This document shows, piece after piece, positions 34,565 through 43,574 of a DNA stretch of 64,000 nt (position 1 is its first letter; each line of letters starts with the position of its first letter). This DNA is from Brevundimonas vesicularis NBRC 12165 (GTDB taxonomy: Bacteria > Pseudomonadota > Alphaproteobacteria > Caulobacterales > Caulobacteraceae). The notes under the pieces were generated by a model. The model saw only the letters and a list, made by a program, of their open reading frames with translations. It had not been told where the DNA came from and did not search any database. The position numbers and the translations under genes are program-made. Location of the stretch: assembly GCF_001592205.1 (NCBI RefSeq), contig NZ_BCWM01000001.1, positions 186,001 to 250,000 of the forward strand. Reading direction: 5' to 3'.

Positions 34565-36490
34565 ATGCGCACCACCGCCTGCCTGATTTCCGTAATGGCC
34601 CTGATGGCCGCCCTTCCCGCCGCAGCAATGGCGCAGGCCGCCGCACCCGCGGCGACAAGCCCGGCGGCGCCGACCTATACGGCGGCCCAGTTCTTCGACA
34701 CCGTCTCGTATGGTCTGGGCTATGGCGGGGCCAAGGCGTTCTCGCCGGACGGCAAGTCCGTGCTGATCCGGTCGGACAAGACGGGGGTCTTCAATGCCTA
34801 CGCCCTGCCCATCGCCGGCGGCGATCCGATTCCGCTGACCACCTCGACCACGAGCGCGGTCAATCCCGTCAGCTACTTCCCCTCTGATGCCCGCATCCTC
34901 TTCACTCAGGACGGCGGCGGCGACGAGCTGAGCCATCTGTTCGTGCGGACGCCGGACGACGCGATCACCGACCTGACGCCGGGCGACAAGGTCAAGGCCG
35001 ACTTCTTGAGCTGGAGCCAGGACGGCAAGACCTTCTTCGTCACGTCCAACGCACGCGACGCCTCAGCCTTCGATGTCATCGCCTATGATGCGACCACCTA
35101 TGCGCATCGGACGGTGTTCGAGAACACCGGCGGTTTCTCACCGGCCGCCCTGTCGCCGGATGGCCGGTGGCTGGTGCTGGACAAGGCGCTGACCAGCGCC
35201 AACAACGACCTTTATCTGGTCGATCTGACTGCACCGGGCGAGCCCAAGCTGCTGACCCCGCACGAAGGCAATGTCGCCTATACCGCCTTCGACTTCACGC
35301 CAGACTCGAAAGCCGTGCTGATCGGCACGGACCAGAACGGCGAGTTTCAGCAGGCCATTCGCCACGATCTGGCGAGCGGCGCGAACACGCCGCTTATCCA
35401 GGCGGATTGGGATGTCAGCTTCGTCTTCTATTCGCCCAGCGGGCGTTACCGCGTCTCGGGCCTGAACGCCGACGCCAAGACCGAATTGACCCTGCTGGAC
35501 GCTACGACCGGCCAGCCTGTCGCCATGACCGGCCTGCCTGACGGCGATATCGGCAATGTCCGGTTCAGCGAGGACGAGAAGACCATCGCCTTCACCGTTT
35601 CGTCCGACACCTCGCCGGCCGACGTCTTCGTCGCCGACCTGACCACCGGGCGGGCCACCCGTCTGACCCATGCCCTCAATCCCGCAATCGACGAAAACGC
35701 GCTCGTCGAGGCCACCATCGTGCGATACCCTGGCGAGGGCGGCGTCATGATCCCCGCTGTGCTTTACAAGCCCAAGGGCGCGTCCGCCGCAAATCTCGCC
35801 CCGGCCATCGTGCTGGTCCACGGCGGTCCCGGCGGCCAGACCCGACGCGGCTATTCGGCCATGGTCCAGCACCTGGTGAACCATGGCTATGCTGTGTTGG
35901 GCGCCAACAACCGGGGCTCCTCCGGCTACGGCAAGACCTTCTTCCATCTGGACGACAAGAAGCACGGCGAGGCGGATTTGCGCGACATCGTCGCCGGCGG
36001 CGACTGGCTGAGAGAGCAGGACTGGGTCGCCGACGATCAGGTCGCAGTGATGGGCGGATCCTATGGCGGATACATCACCGCCGCCGCCCTCGCCTTCCAT
36101 CCCGACGCCTTTGCGGCGGGGGTGGACATCTTCGGCGTAACCAACTGGGTTCGAACGCTTGAGTCCATTCCGCCCTGGTGGGGCGCCCAGCGCATCGCCC
36201 TTTATGACGAGATGGGTGATCCAGCCACCGACGCCGAGCGCCACCGCCGCATCTCGCCGCTGTTCCACACCGAAGGGATCAACAAGCCCCTCTTGGTCGT
36301 GCAGGGTGAGAACGACCCGCGCGTGCTGAAGGTCGAAAGCGACGAACTGGTCGCCGCCGTCCGCGCCAATGGCGTGCCGGTCGACTATGTCGTCTTCCCG
36401 AACGAAGGGCACGGCTTCACCCGCCGCGACAACCGCATCACAGCCCAGGACGCCTATCTGACCTTCCTCGACAAATACGTGAGGAAATAG
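34565..36490 (+). CDS. Exported S9-family prolyl-oligopeptidase-like peptidase
   Basis: A 641-residue exported protein with a signal peptide ending near AAMAQ (about 24). The middle (about 50-380) is a WD40-like beta-propeller (repeated FSPDGK, LSPDGRW, FTPDSK, YSPSGR blades). The C-terminal alpha/beta-hydrolase (about 400-641) has GGPGGQ, nucleophile motif GGSYGGY, and a terminal NEGHGF with the catalytic His, consistent with active dipeptidyl-aminopeptidase/acyl-peptide hydrolase activity. It probably degrades peptides in the periplasm. A TonB-dependent receptor gene follows after about 200 bases. Confidence 0.9.
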   Translation: MRTTACLISVMALMAALPAAAMAQAAAPAATSPAAPTYTAAQFFDTVSYGLGYGGAKAFSPDGKSVLIRSDKTGVFNAYALPIAGGDPIPLTTSTTSAVNPVSYFPSDARILFTQDGGGDELSHLFVRTPDDAITDLTPGDKVKADFLSWSQDGKTFFVTSNARDASAFDVIAYDATTYAHRTVFENTGGFSPAALSPDGRWLVLDKALTSANNDLYLVDLTAPGEPKLLTPHEGNVAYTAFDFTPDSKAVLIGTDQNGEFQQAIRHDLASGANTPLIQADWDVSFVFYSPSGRYRVSGLNADAKTELTLLDATTGQPVAMTGLPDGDIGNVRFSEDEKTIAFTVSSDTSPADVFVADLTTGRATRLTHALNPAIDENALVEATIVRYPGEGGVMIPAVLYKPKGASAANLAPAIVLVHGGPGGQTRRGYSAMVQHLVNHGYAVLGANNRGSSGYGKTFFHLDDKKHGEADLRDIVAGGDWLREQDWVADDQVAVMGGSYGGYITAAALAFHPDAFAAGVDIFGVTNWVRTLESIPPWWGAQRIALYDEMGDPATDAERHRRISPLFHTEGINKPLLVVQGENDPRVLKVESDELVAAVRANGVPVDYVVFPNEGHGFTRRDNRITAQDAYLTFLDKYVRK

Positions 36491-36500
36491 CTTTCACGAG

Positions 36501-36530
36501 GACGGAGCGCGTTACCCGACGTGCTCCGTC
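36501..36530 (+). terminator. Weak hairpin after the S9 peptidase gene
   Basis: GACGGAGC (36501-36508) pairs with GCTCCGTC (36523-36530), extended by GCGT/ACGT to about twelve pairs including one G-T. It begins 11 bases after the stop codon. No T tract follows, so it may act as a 3' stabiliser or imperfect terminator. Confidence 0.4.
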
Positions 36531-36685
36531 TGTTCGATTGTGGAGACGATGTGGAATTATCGTGGACCTGCATCGAAGATTTGACGCGTCCTCGGACATC
36601 AAAGATGCACCGGGCTGTTGCACGGCTGTAAACTGCGCATCGCAATGACGGCGTAATCCCCGCCCCGACTAAGCAGGGGATAAAA

Positions 36686-39040
36686 ATGCATCGTCAGACC
36701 AAACTGCGCCTTCAGCTGCTGCTGGGGACCGCCCTTCTCGCCGCGCCCGTTTCCGCCTTCGCCCAAACCGCGCCGGTCCAGACCGCGCCGACGGCCGCCA
36801 GCGCCGAGCCGGCCGGTCTTGACGACATCGTCGTGACCGCCACCAAGCGCGAAACCAACCTGCAGGACACGCCGATCTCGATCTCGGTCGTCAACGCCGA
36901 AGCCCTGGCCGATCGCCACGTACAGAGCCTGATGGACCTGGCCGACGGCAGCGTCCCCAGCCTGCGCATCGCCACCTTCGAGGCCCGTCAGTCCGCCCTG
37001 ACCATCGGCATCCGCGGCATCGTGCCGAACGACGCCAACCAGCCCGCCCGTGAGCAAGGCGTCGGCGTCTATGTCGACGGCGTCTATCTGGCCCGCCAGC
37101 ATGGCCTCGCCGCCGCCCTGCTCGACATCGAGCGCGTCGAAGTCCTCAAGGGGCCGCAAGGGACCCTGTTCGGCCGCAACACCGAAGGCGGCGCCCTGTC
37201 GCTGGTGACCAAGAAGCCCACGGGCGTGTTCGGCATGCGCGCCATCGCCGGCGTCGGCAATCTGGAGTCCTACAACTCCGAACTGCACGTCGACTTCCCC
37301 GCTCTGGGCGACTTCGCCTTCAAGGTCGACGGCATCATTTCCGTCCAGGGTCCGGTGACCGAGAACATCCTGCCGGGACAGACGGGCTTTGGCGAGTATG
37401 ACCGTCGCGGCCTTCGCTTCCAGACGCGCTGGACGCCGGCCGAAAACTTCACCGCCAACTTCGCAGCTGACATCAGCAAGGACAAGAACACCCCGTTCTA
37501 CAGCCAGCTGCTGAACTTCAACCCGAACGGCCTGACCGTCGTGCCGTTCACCTCGGCTACGGTTCCCTCGGGCAGCATCCGCGCCCTGTCGCCCCTGGTC
37601 CAGGTCGAAGGCTCCAAGCGCATGACGCAGGCCGACATCGGCGTGCCTCAGCAGTTCAGCGTCGACGACACGCGCGGCATGGATCTGCACCTGTCGTATC
37701 GCCCGACCGACTCGCTGGAAATCCGCTCGATCACGGCCTACCGCGATCTGGACGTCGAACAGTATGACAACATCGCCGGCGCGCACCGCCCGCCGGTTAC
37801 AGGCCCGAACGGCAAGTTCAGCCGCTACTCGCTGGCCGGCTTCTGGCAGCATCAGTTCAGCCAGGAACTGCAGGCCGTCGGTTCGCTGGGCGACAGCATC
37901 GACTACGTCGGCGGCGTCTTCTACTTCAAGGAAACGGTGTCCGACGACGCCGCCACGCCCTCGACGAACCAGTGGAACGCCGACGGCACGGGCTACACCA
38001 TCCTGGACCCCACCCCGACGATCCGCGGCTTCCGCTCGCTGGACCGCAAGTCCACCGCCCATTCGGAGTCCAAGGCCATCTACGGCCAGGCGACCTGGAC
38101 GCCGGCCAGCATGGACGCCCTGCACCTGACGGTCGGCGGGCGCTACACCTGGGACGACAAGGACGGCGTGCTGGAGTTGGTGAACAATGATCTGCCGATC
38201 GTAGATGGCGTGCGGGGCGTGCGGCGCTTCAGCTCCAAGGTCGATCGCTTCGACCCGCTGGTCACCCTGGCCTATGACGTCAGCAACAACATCAACATCT
38301 ACGGCAAGTATTCGACCGGCTACCGCGCCGGCGGCGCCTCCTCGCGCTCGCTGACCTATCGCTCGTTCGATCCCGAAGAGGTCAAGGCCTACGAAATCGG
38401 CGTAAAGAGCGACCTGTTCGACCGTCGCGTCCGCCTGAACGCCGCCGTCTACGCCATGGACCGCACCGACAGCCAGATCGACTTCAGCCTGGTCACCGTC
38501 CAGGGCGCCTCGACCCGCAACACGCTGGAAACGATCAACGCTCCGGGCACCACGAAAATCCGCGGCGTCGAGTTGGAAGGTCAGTTCCGGGCGACCGACA
38601 ACCTGACCCTGTCGGCCTCCTACGCCTATACGGACGCCAAGGTGCCGGACACGGTCAACCCGTTCAACGGCCAGGTTCAACAGGTCTTCATCGCCTATAC
38701 GCCTGAGAACGCCGGCAGCGTCGCGGCCGACTGGAACTCGCCTTTCATGGGCGCGACGCTGAAGGCGCACATCGACGCCAACTACGCCGATGCGGCCCAC
38801 AGCTTCGAGCAGTTCGCGATCAAGGCCGACTCGTCCTTCGTTGTGAACGCCCGCGTCGCCATCGCCGACATCACGACCCGCGACGGCGGTCCGCTGCTGG
38901 AAGTGGCCCTGTGGTCGCGCAACCTGCTGGACGAGACCTACGTCTATCGCCGCGATCCGTCGAACCGGAACACCCTGGGCGACTACGGCAACTTCAACAA
39001 CCCGCGCACCTTCGGCATCGAGCTGCGCGCCTCCTACTAA
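36686..39040 (+). CDS. TonB-dependent outer-membrane receptor
   Basis: A 784-residue outer-membrane beta-barrel with a signal peptide ending near SAFAQ (about 27). DDIVVTATKRETNLQDTPIS is a TonB-box/plug start, and the plug carries NAEALADRH, EVLKGPQGTLFGRNTEGGALSLVTKKP and a barrel ending in aromatic SY (LRASY). The most likely role is uptake of an iron complex or nutrient; substrate cannot be told. No adjacent TonB/ExbB or regulator was seen, but an S9 peptidase precedes it. A strong terminator follows. Confidence 0.93.
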   Translation: MHRQTKLRLQLLLGTALLAAPVSAFAQTAPVQTAPTAASAEPAGLDDIVVTATKRETNLQDTPISISVVNAEALADRHVQSLMDLADGSVPSLRIATFEARQSALTIGIRGIVPNDANQPAREQGVGVYVDGVYLARQHGLAAALLDIERVEVLKGPQGTLFGRNTEGGALSLVTKKPTGVFGMRAIAGVGNLESYNSELHVDFPALGDFAFKVDGIISVQGPVTENILPGQTGFGEYDRRGLRFQTRWTPAENFTANFAADISKDKNTPFYSQLLNFNPNGLTVVPFTSATVPSGSIRALSPLVQVEGSKRMTQADIGVPQQFSVDDTRGMDLHLSYRPTDSLEIRSITAYRDLDVEQYDNIAGAHRPPVTGPNGKFSRYSLAGFWQHQFSQELQAVGSLGDSIDYVGGVFYFKETVSDDAATPSTNQWNADGTGYTILDPTPTIRGFRSLDRKSTAHSESKAIYGQATWTPASMDALHLTVGGRYTWDDKDGVLELVNNDLPIVDGVRGVRRFSSKVDRFDPLVTLAYDVSNNINIYGKYSTGYRAGGASSRSLTYRSFDPEEVKAYEIGVKSDLFDRRVRLNAAVYAMDRTDSQIDFSLVTVQGASTRNTLETINAPGTTKIRGVELEGQFRATDNLTLSASYAYTDAKVPDTVNPFNGQVQQVFIAYTPENAGSVAADWNSPFMGATLKAHIDANYADAAHSFEQFAIKADSSFVVNARVAIADITTRDGGPLLEVALWSRNLLDETYVYRRDPSNRNTLGDYGNFNNPRTFGIELRASY

Positions 39041-39065
39041 GCGTTCCTCCCGAACGAACGACTGG

Positions 39066-39096
39066 CCCCCTTCCGCCTTGGCGGGAGGGGGTTTTT
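39066..39096 (+). terminator. Rho-independent terminator of the TonB receptor gene
   Basis: CCCCCTTCCGCC and GGCGGGAGGGGG form a ten- to twelve-pair stem, followed directly by TTTTT (39092-39096). It lies about 25 bases after the stop and gives a clear intrinsic terminator for the receptor gene. Confidence 0.88.
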
Positions 39097-39204
39097 CTTC
39101 GTCTGCGTGAAGGCTTTGCGACGGCGATATGAAACTTCACCGCAGCCGTCCGGTTTTGCTGGACGACGCGACGATCTGGCGCGATGGCGGCTTTCGGAGA
39201 CGCC

Positions 39205-39894
39205 ATGAGCAGCCTGATCCTGATCGCCGATGACGCCGCCGAGGGCGTCGAAATCTTGGACGCCGCCCTGCGTCGGGACGGCTTTCGCACCGTCGTCGCC
39301 GCCAACGGCCAGCAGGCTGCCGACCTGCATGCGTCGCTCAAACCCGATCTCGCCCTGCTCAGCGTCCGCCTGCCCGTGCGCGACGGCTGGGATGTGCTGG
39401 GCGAACTGCGTCGGCGCGGCGAAACGCCCGTCATCATGGTCGGCGAGCGGGACGAGGCCACAGACAAGCTGCAGGCGCTGCGGATCGGGGCGGACGACTA
39501 TATCGCCAAGCCGTTCAAGCCGGCCGAGGTCACGGCCTCGATCCAGACCATCCTGCGACGCAGCGGCGGCGGTCGGGCCGCCAAGACCCTGCGCGTCGGT
39601 CCCCTGGAAGTGCAGTTGGAGAACTATCTGGCGGCGATCCTGACGCCGTCGGGCAAGCGCCGTCTGGACCTGACACTGACAGAGTTCCGCATCCTGGCCC
39701 ACATGGCCCGCACGCCCCTGCGCGTCTTCAGCCGCAGTGAAATCATGCAGGCCTGCTTCCCCAATCAGTCGGTTCTGGAGCGCACGATCGACAGCCACGT
39801 CAGCCATCTGCGCCGCAAGCTGGACGCCGCCGACGCCGCCGGTCTGGTGACCAATGTCCGCGGCGTCGGATACCGGCTCGAAGCCGAGGTCTGA
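39205..39894 (+). CDS. OmpR-type response regulator without the phospho-acceptor Asp
   Basis: A 229-residue protein with an N-terminal receiver-like domain (about 1-115) and a C-terminal winged-helix DNA-binding domain (about 130-229, SRSEIMQACF, IDSHVSHLRRKLDA). The usual acidic pair (D9, D10) and Lys102 (AKPF) are retained. The usual phosphorylated Asp is Ser53 (ALLSVRLP in place of LLDVMLP), and the usual Thr is Gly80. It should not be activated by Asp phosphorylation. I chose the ATG at 39205; an upstream ATG at 39184 adds seven residues. No histidine kinase gene adjoins, so it is an orphan. DNA targets are unknown. Confidence 0.88.
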   Translation: MSSLILIADDAAEGVEILDAALRRDGFRTVVAANGQQAADLHASLKPDLALLSVRLPVRDGWDVLGELRRRGETPVIMVGERDEATDKLQALRIGADDYIAKPFKPAEVTASIQTILRRSGGGRAAKTLRVGPLEVQLENYLAAILTPSGKRRLDLTLTEFRILAHMARTPLRVFSRSEIMQACFPNQSVLERTIDSHVSHLRRKLDAADAAGLVTNVRGVGYRLEAEV

Positions 39895-40251
39895 TCACGC
39901 CCACGCCGCGACGGCATAGACCCTCAGCCGATGGCCGTCCGGATCGCCTGCCACGAAGCTGCGGACCGGCGTGGCGTTCGTGGGCGGCGTCAGAATGCGC
40001 GCGCCACGATCCCACCAGTCGATATGCGCCTGATCCACCGCCTCGGCGCCCTCCAGCGGAAAGTCGACTTCGCATACCTCGCGCCGATCGCCGGCACGCC
40101 GCAGCAGCCCCAGCGCCCGCCCCGACGTCAGCTTGAACAAGGCCCGGTCCGGTCCCGCCATCACCGGCCGACAACCCAGCAGGTTGGCATAGAAGCGCGC
40201 GCTGATTTCCGGATCCGCGACGGCCAGAATAATGTCCTCGATCTCGCTCAT
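39895..40251 (-). CDS. VOC/glyoxalase-superfamily protein
   Basis: A 118-residue single vicinal-oxygen-chelate domain protein. It begins EIEDIILAVADPEISARFYANLLGC and ends VAGDPDGHRLRVYAVAAW, the glyoxalase/bleomycin resistance fold. Metal ligands are not obvious, and the substrate is unknown. The start ATG at 40251 was chosen because homology begins there. It is convergent with the response regulator, the stops being adjacent. Confidence 0.8.
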   Translation of the reverse strand: MSEIEDIILAVADPEISARFYANLLGCRPVMAGPDRALFKLTSGRALGLLRRAGDRREVCEVDFPLEGAEAVDQAHIDWWDRGARILTPPTNATPVRSFVAGDPDGHRLRVYAVAAWA

Positions 40252-40312
40252 CAGCCCAGCCCCTTGTGTTTCCAACACGCCGAACCCTAGCCTTCGCTGC
40301 CGCCAGTTTCCG

Positions 40313-41014
40313 TCAGCAGCCGTCGCCCGATCTCGATCTTTCATGCGCCTCGCGCCAGGTCTTCATCAGCGCCTGGCGACGCGTCGGATAGCGCGCCTCC
40401 ATTACCTCCGCCTCGACGATGCGATCGGTGCGGAAACTGCGGAAATCACCGCGCAGTTCGCACCACGCGATCAGCAATCGCACCCGGTCGAAGAAGGCCA
40501 GGGCGAACGGCCAGACGACACGCTCCGACGCCGACCCCGCCTCGTCGCGGTAACACAGCTTCAGCCGTCGCTCCGTACGGATCGCCTTCCTGAGCAAGGC
40601 CGGATCGACCCGATCCGCCGGGAACGGCTCTCCCGGCACCACCAGCAGGGCCGACGTGTCCATCTCGTCGCGCAGATCGGGCGGCAACACCGCTGAAATC
40701 CTTCCCAGCGCCGCCAACGCCGCATCGCGCATCCGCGGATCGGCGCGGTCCGCCACCCAACGCGACCCCAGCACCAAGGCCTCGATCTCTTCCGGCGTGA
40801 ACATCAGCGGCGGCAGCATGAAGCCCGGCTTCAGAACATAGCCGACCCCCGCCTCCCCCTCGATCGTCGCCCCTTGCGCCTGCAGGCTGGCGATATCGCG
40901 GTAAAGCGTCCGCAGACTGACGCCCATCTCCTCGGCCAAGACCTGCCCGCTCACCGGCCGACGATGCCGCCGCAGCACATTCAGCAGATCGAGAAGGCGT
41001 TCGGAGCGTGACAC
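40313..41014 (-). CDS. YafY-type HTH/WYL-domain transcription factor
   Basis: A 233-residue regulator. The N-terminal HTH (about 1-58) reads SRSERLLDLLNVLRRHRRPVSGQVLAEEMGVSLRTLYRDIASLQ. The middle linker has the family motif LPPLMFTPEEIEALVLG. The C-terminal WYL domain (about 145-215) has LKLCYRDEAG and RLLIAWCELRGDFRSFRTDRI. WYL proteins sense nucleic acid-related ligands or regulate DNA damage and defence genes. The neighbour targets are unclear; a VOC gene lies 61 bases downstream. Confidence 0.88.
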   Translation of the reverse strand: MSRSERLLDLLNVLRRHRRPVSGQVLAEEMGVSLRTLYRDIASLQAQGATIEGEAGVGYVLKPGFMLPPLMFTPEEIEALVLGSRWVADRADPRMRDAALAALGRISAVLPPDLRDEMDTSALLVVPGEPFPADRVDPALLRKAIRTERRLKLCYRDEAGSASERVVWPFALAFFDRVRLLIAWCELRGDFRSFRTDRIVEAEVMEARYPTRRQALMKTWREAHERSRSGDGC

Positions 41015-41091
41015 CTTGCGATCCTAGCAGCCCTACTGCCAGGAAGCGTCAGCAGTGCATCCACGCGCTCGTATGTTGTTAGCTTGCCGTA

Positions 41092-41334
41092 TTACGACGC
41101 GCGATAAGCGCGATCGTCACCCTCGCAACGGCGATATCTGATATCATACAAAGGGCCGTCTAAGCGACAAGGATAGCAGATGCCCGCGCTCGTACGGCGC
41201 ACCTCGACATCACTTTGGGAACTGGTTGCCAGCAACCGCCTACAGTCGCCTTCCACCTTGTAGATCCAAGCCCCAGCAACAACCGCTGAGACGACTGCGG
41301 TAGCGATCAGCGATCTCGCCATCAGACCGTTCAT
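41092..41334 (-). CDS. Small membrane-anchored protein, function unknown
   Basis: An 80-residue protein with an N-terminal hydrophobic segment (ATAVVSAVVAGAWIY) and a short periplasmic domain of about 50 residues with four cysteines (DCRR, ICYPC, YRRC), suggesting two disulfides or a small metal site. An internal Met at residue 5 is an alternative start. Its DNA is less GC-rich than neighbours. I do not recognise a family. It lies between two regulator genes on the same strand. Confidence 0.5.
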   Translation of the reverse strand: MNGLMARSLIATAVVSAVVAGAWIYKVEGDCRRLLATSSQSDVEVRRTSAGICYPCRLDGPLYDIRYRRCEGDDRAYRAS

Positions 41335-41352
41335 GACCAGTCGCTGAGCTCC

Positions 41353-41841
41353 CTAAGCCACTTCCTTCGGCATCACGTCGCCGACCGTAGGCCGGTTCTC
41401 GGCGCGGGTCAGGACCATATCTCTGGGTTTGACGATCTCGCCGCAGCAGCCGCAGGCGATGCGCGGGCTCAGGGAGTGACCGCAGGTCTTGTGGATCATG
41501 TCGATGCCGCTGTCGGCGTCGCCATAGACGTGCTTGTTGCCCCAGCCATGCAGGGTGACCAGAACGCCGTACAAATCCTTGCCTTTGGCGGTCAGGACAT
41601 ATTCGTTACGCGGCGGGCGCTCTGAGTACAGACGCGGCTCCAGCACGCCATGCTGGACCAGGCTTTTCAGCCGGGCGGCCAGGACATTGCGCGCCACGCC
41701 CAGATTGTCTTGCCACTGTTCGAACCGGCTGACCCCGTTGAAGGCGTCGCGAATGACCAGCAGCGTCCAGGGATCGCCGATCACCTCAAGCGTGGCGGCG
41801 ATGGAGCAGCTTTGGCGGCTGTAGTCGGCGGTGCGTCCCAT
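41353..41841 (-). CDS. HxlR-family winged-helix regulator
   Basis: A 162-residue MarR/HxlR-type regulator. The N-terminal winged helix (about 10-105) has SCSIAATLEVIGDPWTLLVIRDAFNG, ARNVLAARLKSLV and YVLTAKG, the usual HxlR layout. The extra C-terminal 45 residues hold a Cys/His cluster (KTCGHSL, ACGCCGEIV), perhaps a zinc-binding knuckle. It is divergent from a thioesterase gene with about 180 bases between, so that gene is a candidate target. Confidence 0.86.
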   Translation of the reverse strand: MGRTADYSRQSCSIAATLEVIGDPWTLLVIRDAFNGVSRFEQWQDNLGVARNVLAARLKSLVQHGVLEPRLYSERPPRNEYVLTAKGKDLYGVLVTLHGWGNKHVYGDADSGIDMIHKTCGHSLSPRIACGCCGEIVKPRDMVLTRAENRPTVGDVMPKEVA

Positions 41842-42021
41842 AGGCGCGAAAGTGACGCTGCGTCAGGCATTTGGCAAGGGTTGCAAATCCGAACGCTCCA
41901 AGTCAGTCTTGTTTCGCAACGGACGTGCGAGCCTCCCGGTTCGCCGCCTTGTTCCTTGGACTTCGGCGGGAGATCGTCATCAGGCCTTCCGCCGCTTCTT
42001 CGCCTGACGCAGGATCGCGCA

Positions 42022-42870
42022 ATGACGCCGCCCATTTCCCTCGACGCCGCCCTCACCTTCCAGATCCTCGACGACGGCGGTTTGTCCGCGCCTGTGCCGG
42101 GTCATTTCTCGAATGGCCCATCGAGCATGACGCCGGAGAAGGGCTTTCCGTTCGGCGGGCTGCTGGCGGCCCTGTGCGCTCAGTCGATGCGACAGGGACT
42201 GGCGCTGACCGCGCCCCTTCGGACCCTGTCGGTCCAATATCTGTCAGCGGCAAGGTTCGGCGAACAGGTCGCCTTTCGCCCTCGCCTGCTGCGCGGCGGC
42301 CGCAACGTTCTGTATGCCGCGGTCGAGGCCGAGCAGGACGGGCGCATGACCCACCACGCCACCGGCACCTATGGGCTGGACGCCGCGCCGGCACCGCTGA
42401 CGCCGTTGCACGCGCCGCCTCCGCCGCTGGATAAACTGGACCCCAAGGCCACCATACGCGGGCCGATGTCGCCGCATTTCGCCCAGCACGTCGAATACCG
42501 CTTCGACGGCGGGCCCAACATCCTGGGCGGCAATGAGGGCAAGCCGGTGATCGAGCGCACCTGGATGCGGATGGCCGACGGCCGGCCCTTGGATGAGGTC
42601 GGCCTGTGCTACCTGCTGGACGCGCTGTACCCGCCCGCCTGGACCGCATCCAAGACGCCGGCCGCCATGACCACCGTCGATCTGCGCATCGACATCCTGG
42701 CCGATCCAACGCCGCAGACCGCGCCGGACGGCTGGGCCTTCTTCGAGTTCAGGATGCTGGACCTCGGCCTGGGCTGGACGGTGGACGAGGCGATCGCCTG
42801 GGGCGCTGATGGAACGCCGCTGGCCCTGTCGCGCCAACGCCGCAAACTGCTGCCGCAACGTCCGGCCTGA
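42022..42870 (+). CDS. Acyl-CoA thioesterase-family protein
   Basis: A 282-residue protein with a tandem hotdog-fold arrangement typical of TesB-like/4HBT_3 thioesterases: PVPGHFSNGPSSMTPEKGFPFGGLLAAL near residue 25-52, RTLSVQYLSAARFGEQV, and a C-terminal hotdog half (TVDLRIDIL...FFEFRMLDLGLGWTVDEAIAWGADG). It probably hydrolyses acyl-CoA thioesters in the cytoplasm. The ATG at 42022 was chosen where the fold begins. The divergent HxlR regulator upstream may control it. Confidence 0.8.
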   Translation: MTPPISLDAALTFQILDDGGLSAPVPGHFSNGPSSMTPEKGFPFGGLLAALCAQSMRQGLALTAPLRTLSVQYLSAARFGEQVAFRPRLLRGGRNVLYAAVEAEQDGRMTHHATGTYGLDAAPAPLTPLHAPPPPLDKLDPKATIRGPMSPHFAQHVEYRFDGGPNILGGNEGKPVIERTWMRMADGRPLDEVGLCYLLDALYPPAWTASKTPAAMTTVDLRIDILADPTPQTAPDGWAFFEFRMLDLGLGWTVDEAIAWGADGTPLALSRQRRKLLPQRPA

Positions 42871-42925
42871 AGTCAGCCCTCATTCATCATTATCGACGAC
42901 TATTCCAAATCTCTGGAGTGTCGCC

Positions 42926-43204
42926 ATGCGTCGTCGAAATCGCCTCGTTTCCGTATCCCAAGTCGTCGTCGTGCTGGGCGGTTGTCTGATGCTGCAGGGC
43001 TGCCTTGTCGGCGCCGTCGTCGGCGGGACCGCTGCGGTCGTCGGCGGGACGGCGAAAGCCACCGGCGCGGTCGTCGGCGCCGGCTTCGACGCCGTCACCA
43101 CCTCGGACGAGGAAACCAAACTGCGTCGCGAGCGTGAACAGCGCGACTATGAACGCGAACAACGGCGCTGCGAACAGCGCCAACGTCAGGGCAAACGCTG
43201 CTAG
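42926..43204 (+). CDS. Small glycine-zipper lipoprotein
   Basis: A 92-residue protein. The signal-like start ends in lipobox LQGC (Cys26). A glycine/valine-rich repeat (AVVGGTAAVVGGTAKATGAVVGAGF) follows, then a strongly charged Arg/Glu/Gln tail (REREQRDYEREQRRCEQRQRQ) that is likely an amphipathic or coiled helix. A CTGGAG ribosome site lies upstream of the ATG. The role is unknown; perhaps envelope structure. It is convergent with queD, with stops two bases apart. Confidence 0.7.
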   Translation: MRRRNRLVSVSQVVVVLGGCLMLQGCLVGAVVGGTAAVVGGTAKATGAVVGAGFDAVTTSDEETKLRREREQRDYEREQRRCEQRQRQGKRC

Positions 43205-43205
43205 G

Positions 43206-43574
43206 TCAGAGACTTAGAACGCACCGCTCGTTGATCGTCGGCCGCGCCACCTGAACCCGGCACAGGCCCGGCCATTCGGGTTTCAGCGTCTTGGCGAACC
43301 ACAGACACAGGTTTTCCAGACTGGGAAGCTCCAGTCCCTCGTGCTCGTTCAGCATGCCGTGATCCAGAGTTTCGGCCGCCGCCTTCAGCGCCCGGTCCAG
43401 CGCGCCCAAGTCCGCCACCCAGCCGTGTTCGACATCCAGCACCTCGGACCGCACCGTCGCTTCGACCGTGAAGGAATGGCCGTGAATGCGGCGATAGATG
43501 CTGCCCTCGGGCTCGTTCGGGAAGTGGTGGGCGGCGTCGAAGGTCGCCTGTTTGGTGATCTCGAAGACGGGCAT
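43206..43574 (-). CDS. queD: 6-carboxytetrahydropterin synthase homologue (QueD) with Cys27 replaced by Tyr
   Basis: A 122-residue T-fold protein. The zinc triad His16, His31 and His33 (FDAAHHF, RRIHGHS) and the catalytic Asp/His (LDHGM) and Glu (INERC) are in place. The canonical catalytic Cys27 of the E. coli enzyme aligns with Tyr27 (EGSIYRRIHGHS). The gene is the last of queC-queE-queD; its ATG overlaps the queE stop by one base (TAATG). It should make 6-carboxytetrahydropterin from dihydroneopterin triphosphate, but the Cys change questions the usual mechanism. Start at 43574 was chosen by family length. Confidence 0.88.
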   Translation of the reverse strand: MPVFEITKQATFDAAHHFPNEPEGSIYRRIHGHSFTVEATVRSEVLDVEHGWVADLGALDRALKAAAETLDHGMLNEHEGLELPSLENLCLWFAKTLKPEWPGLCRVQVARPTINERCVLSL

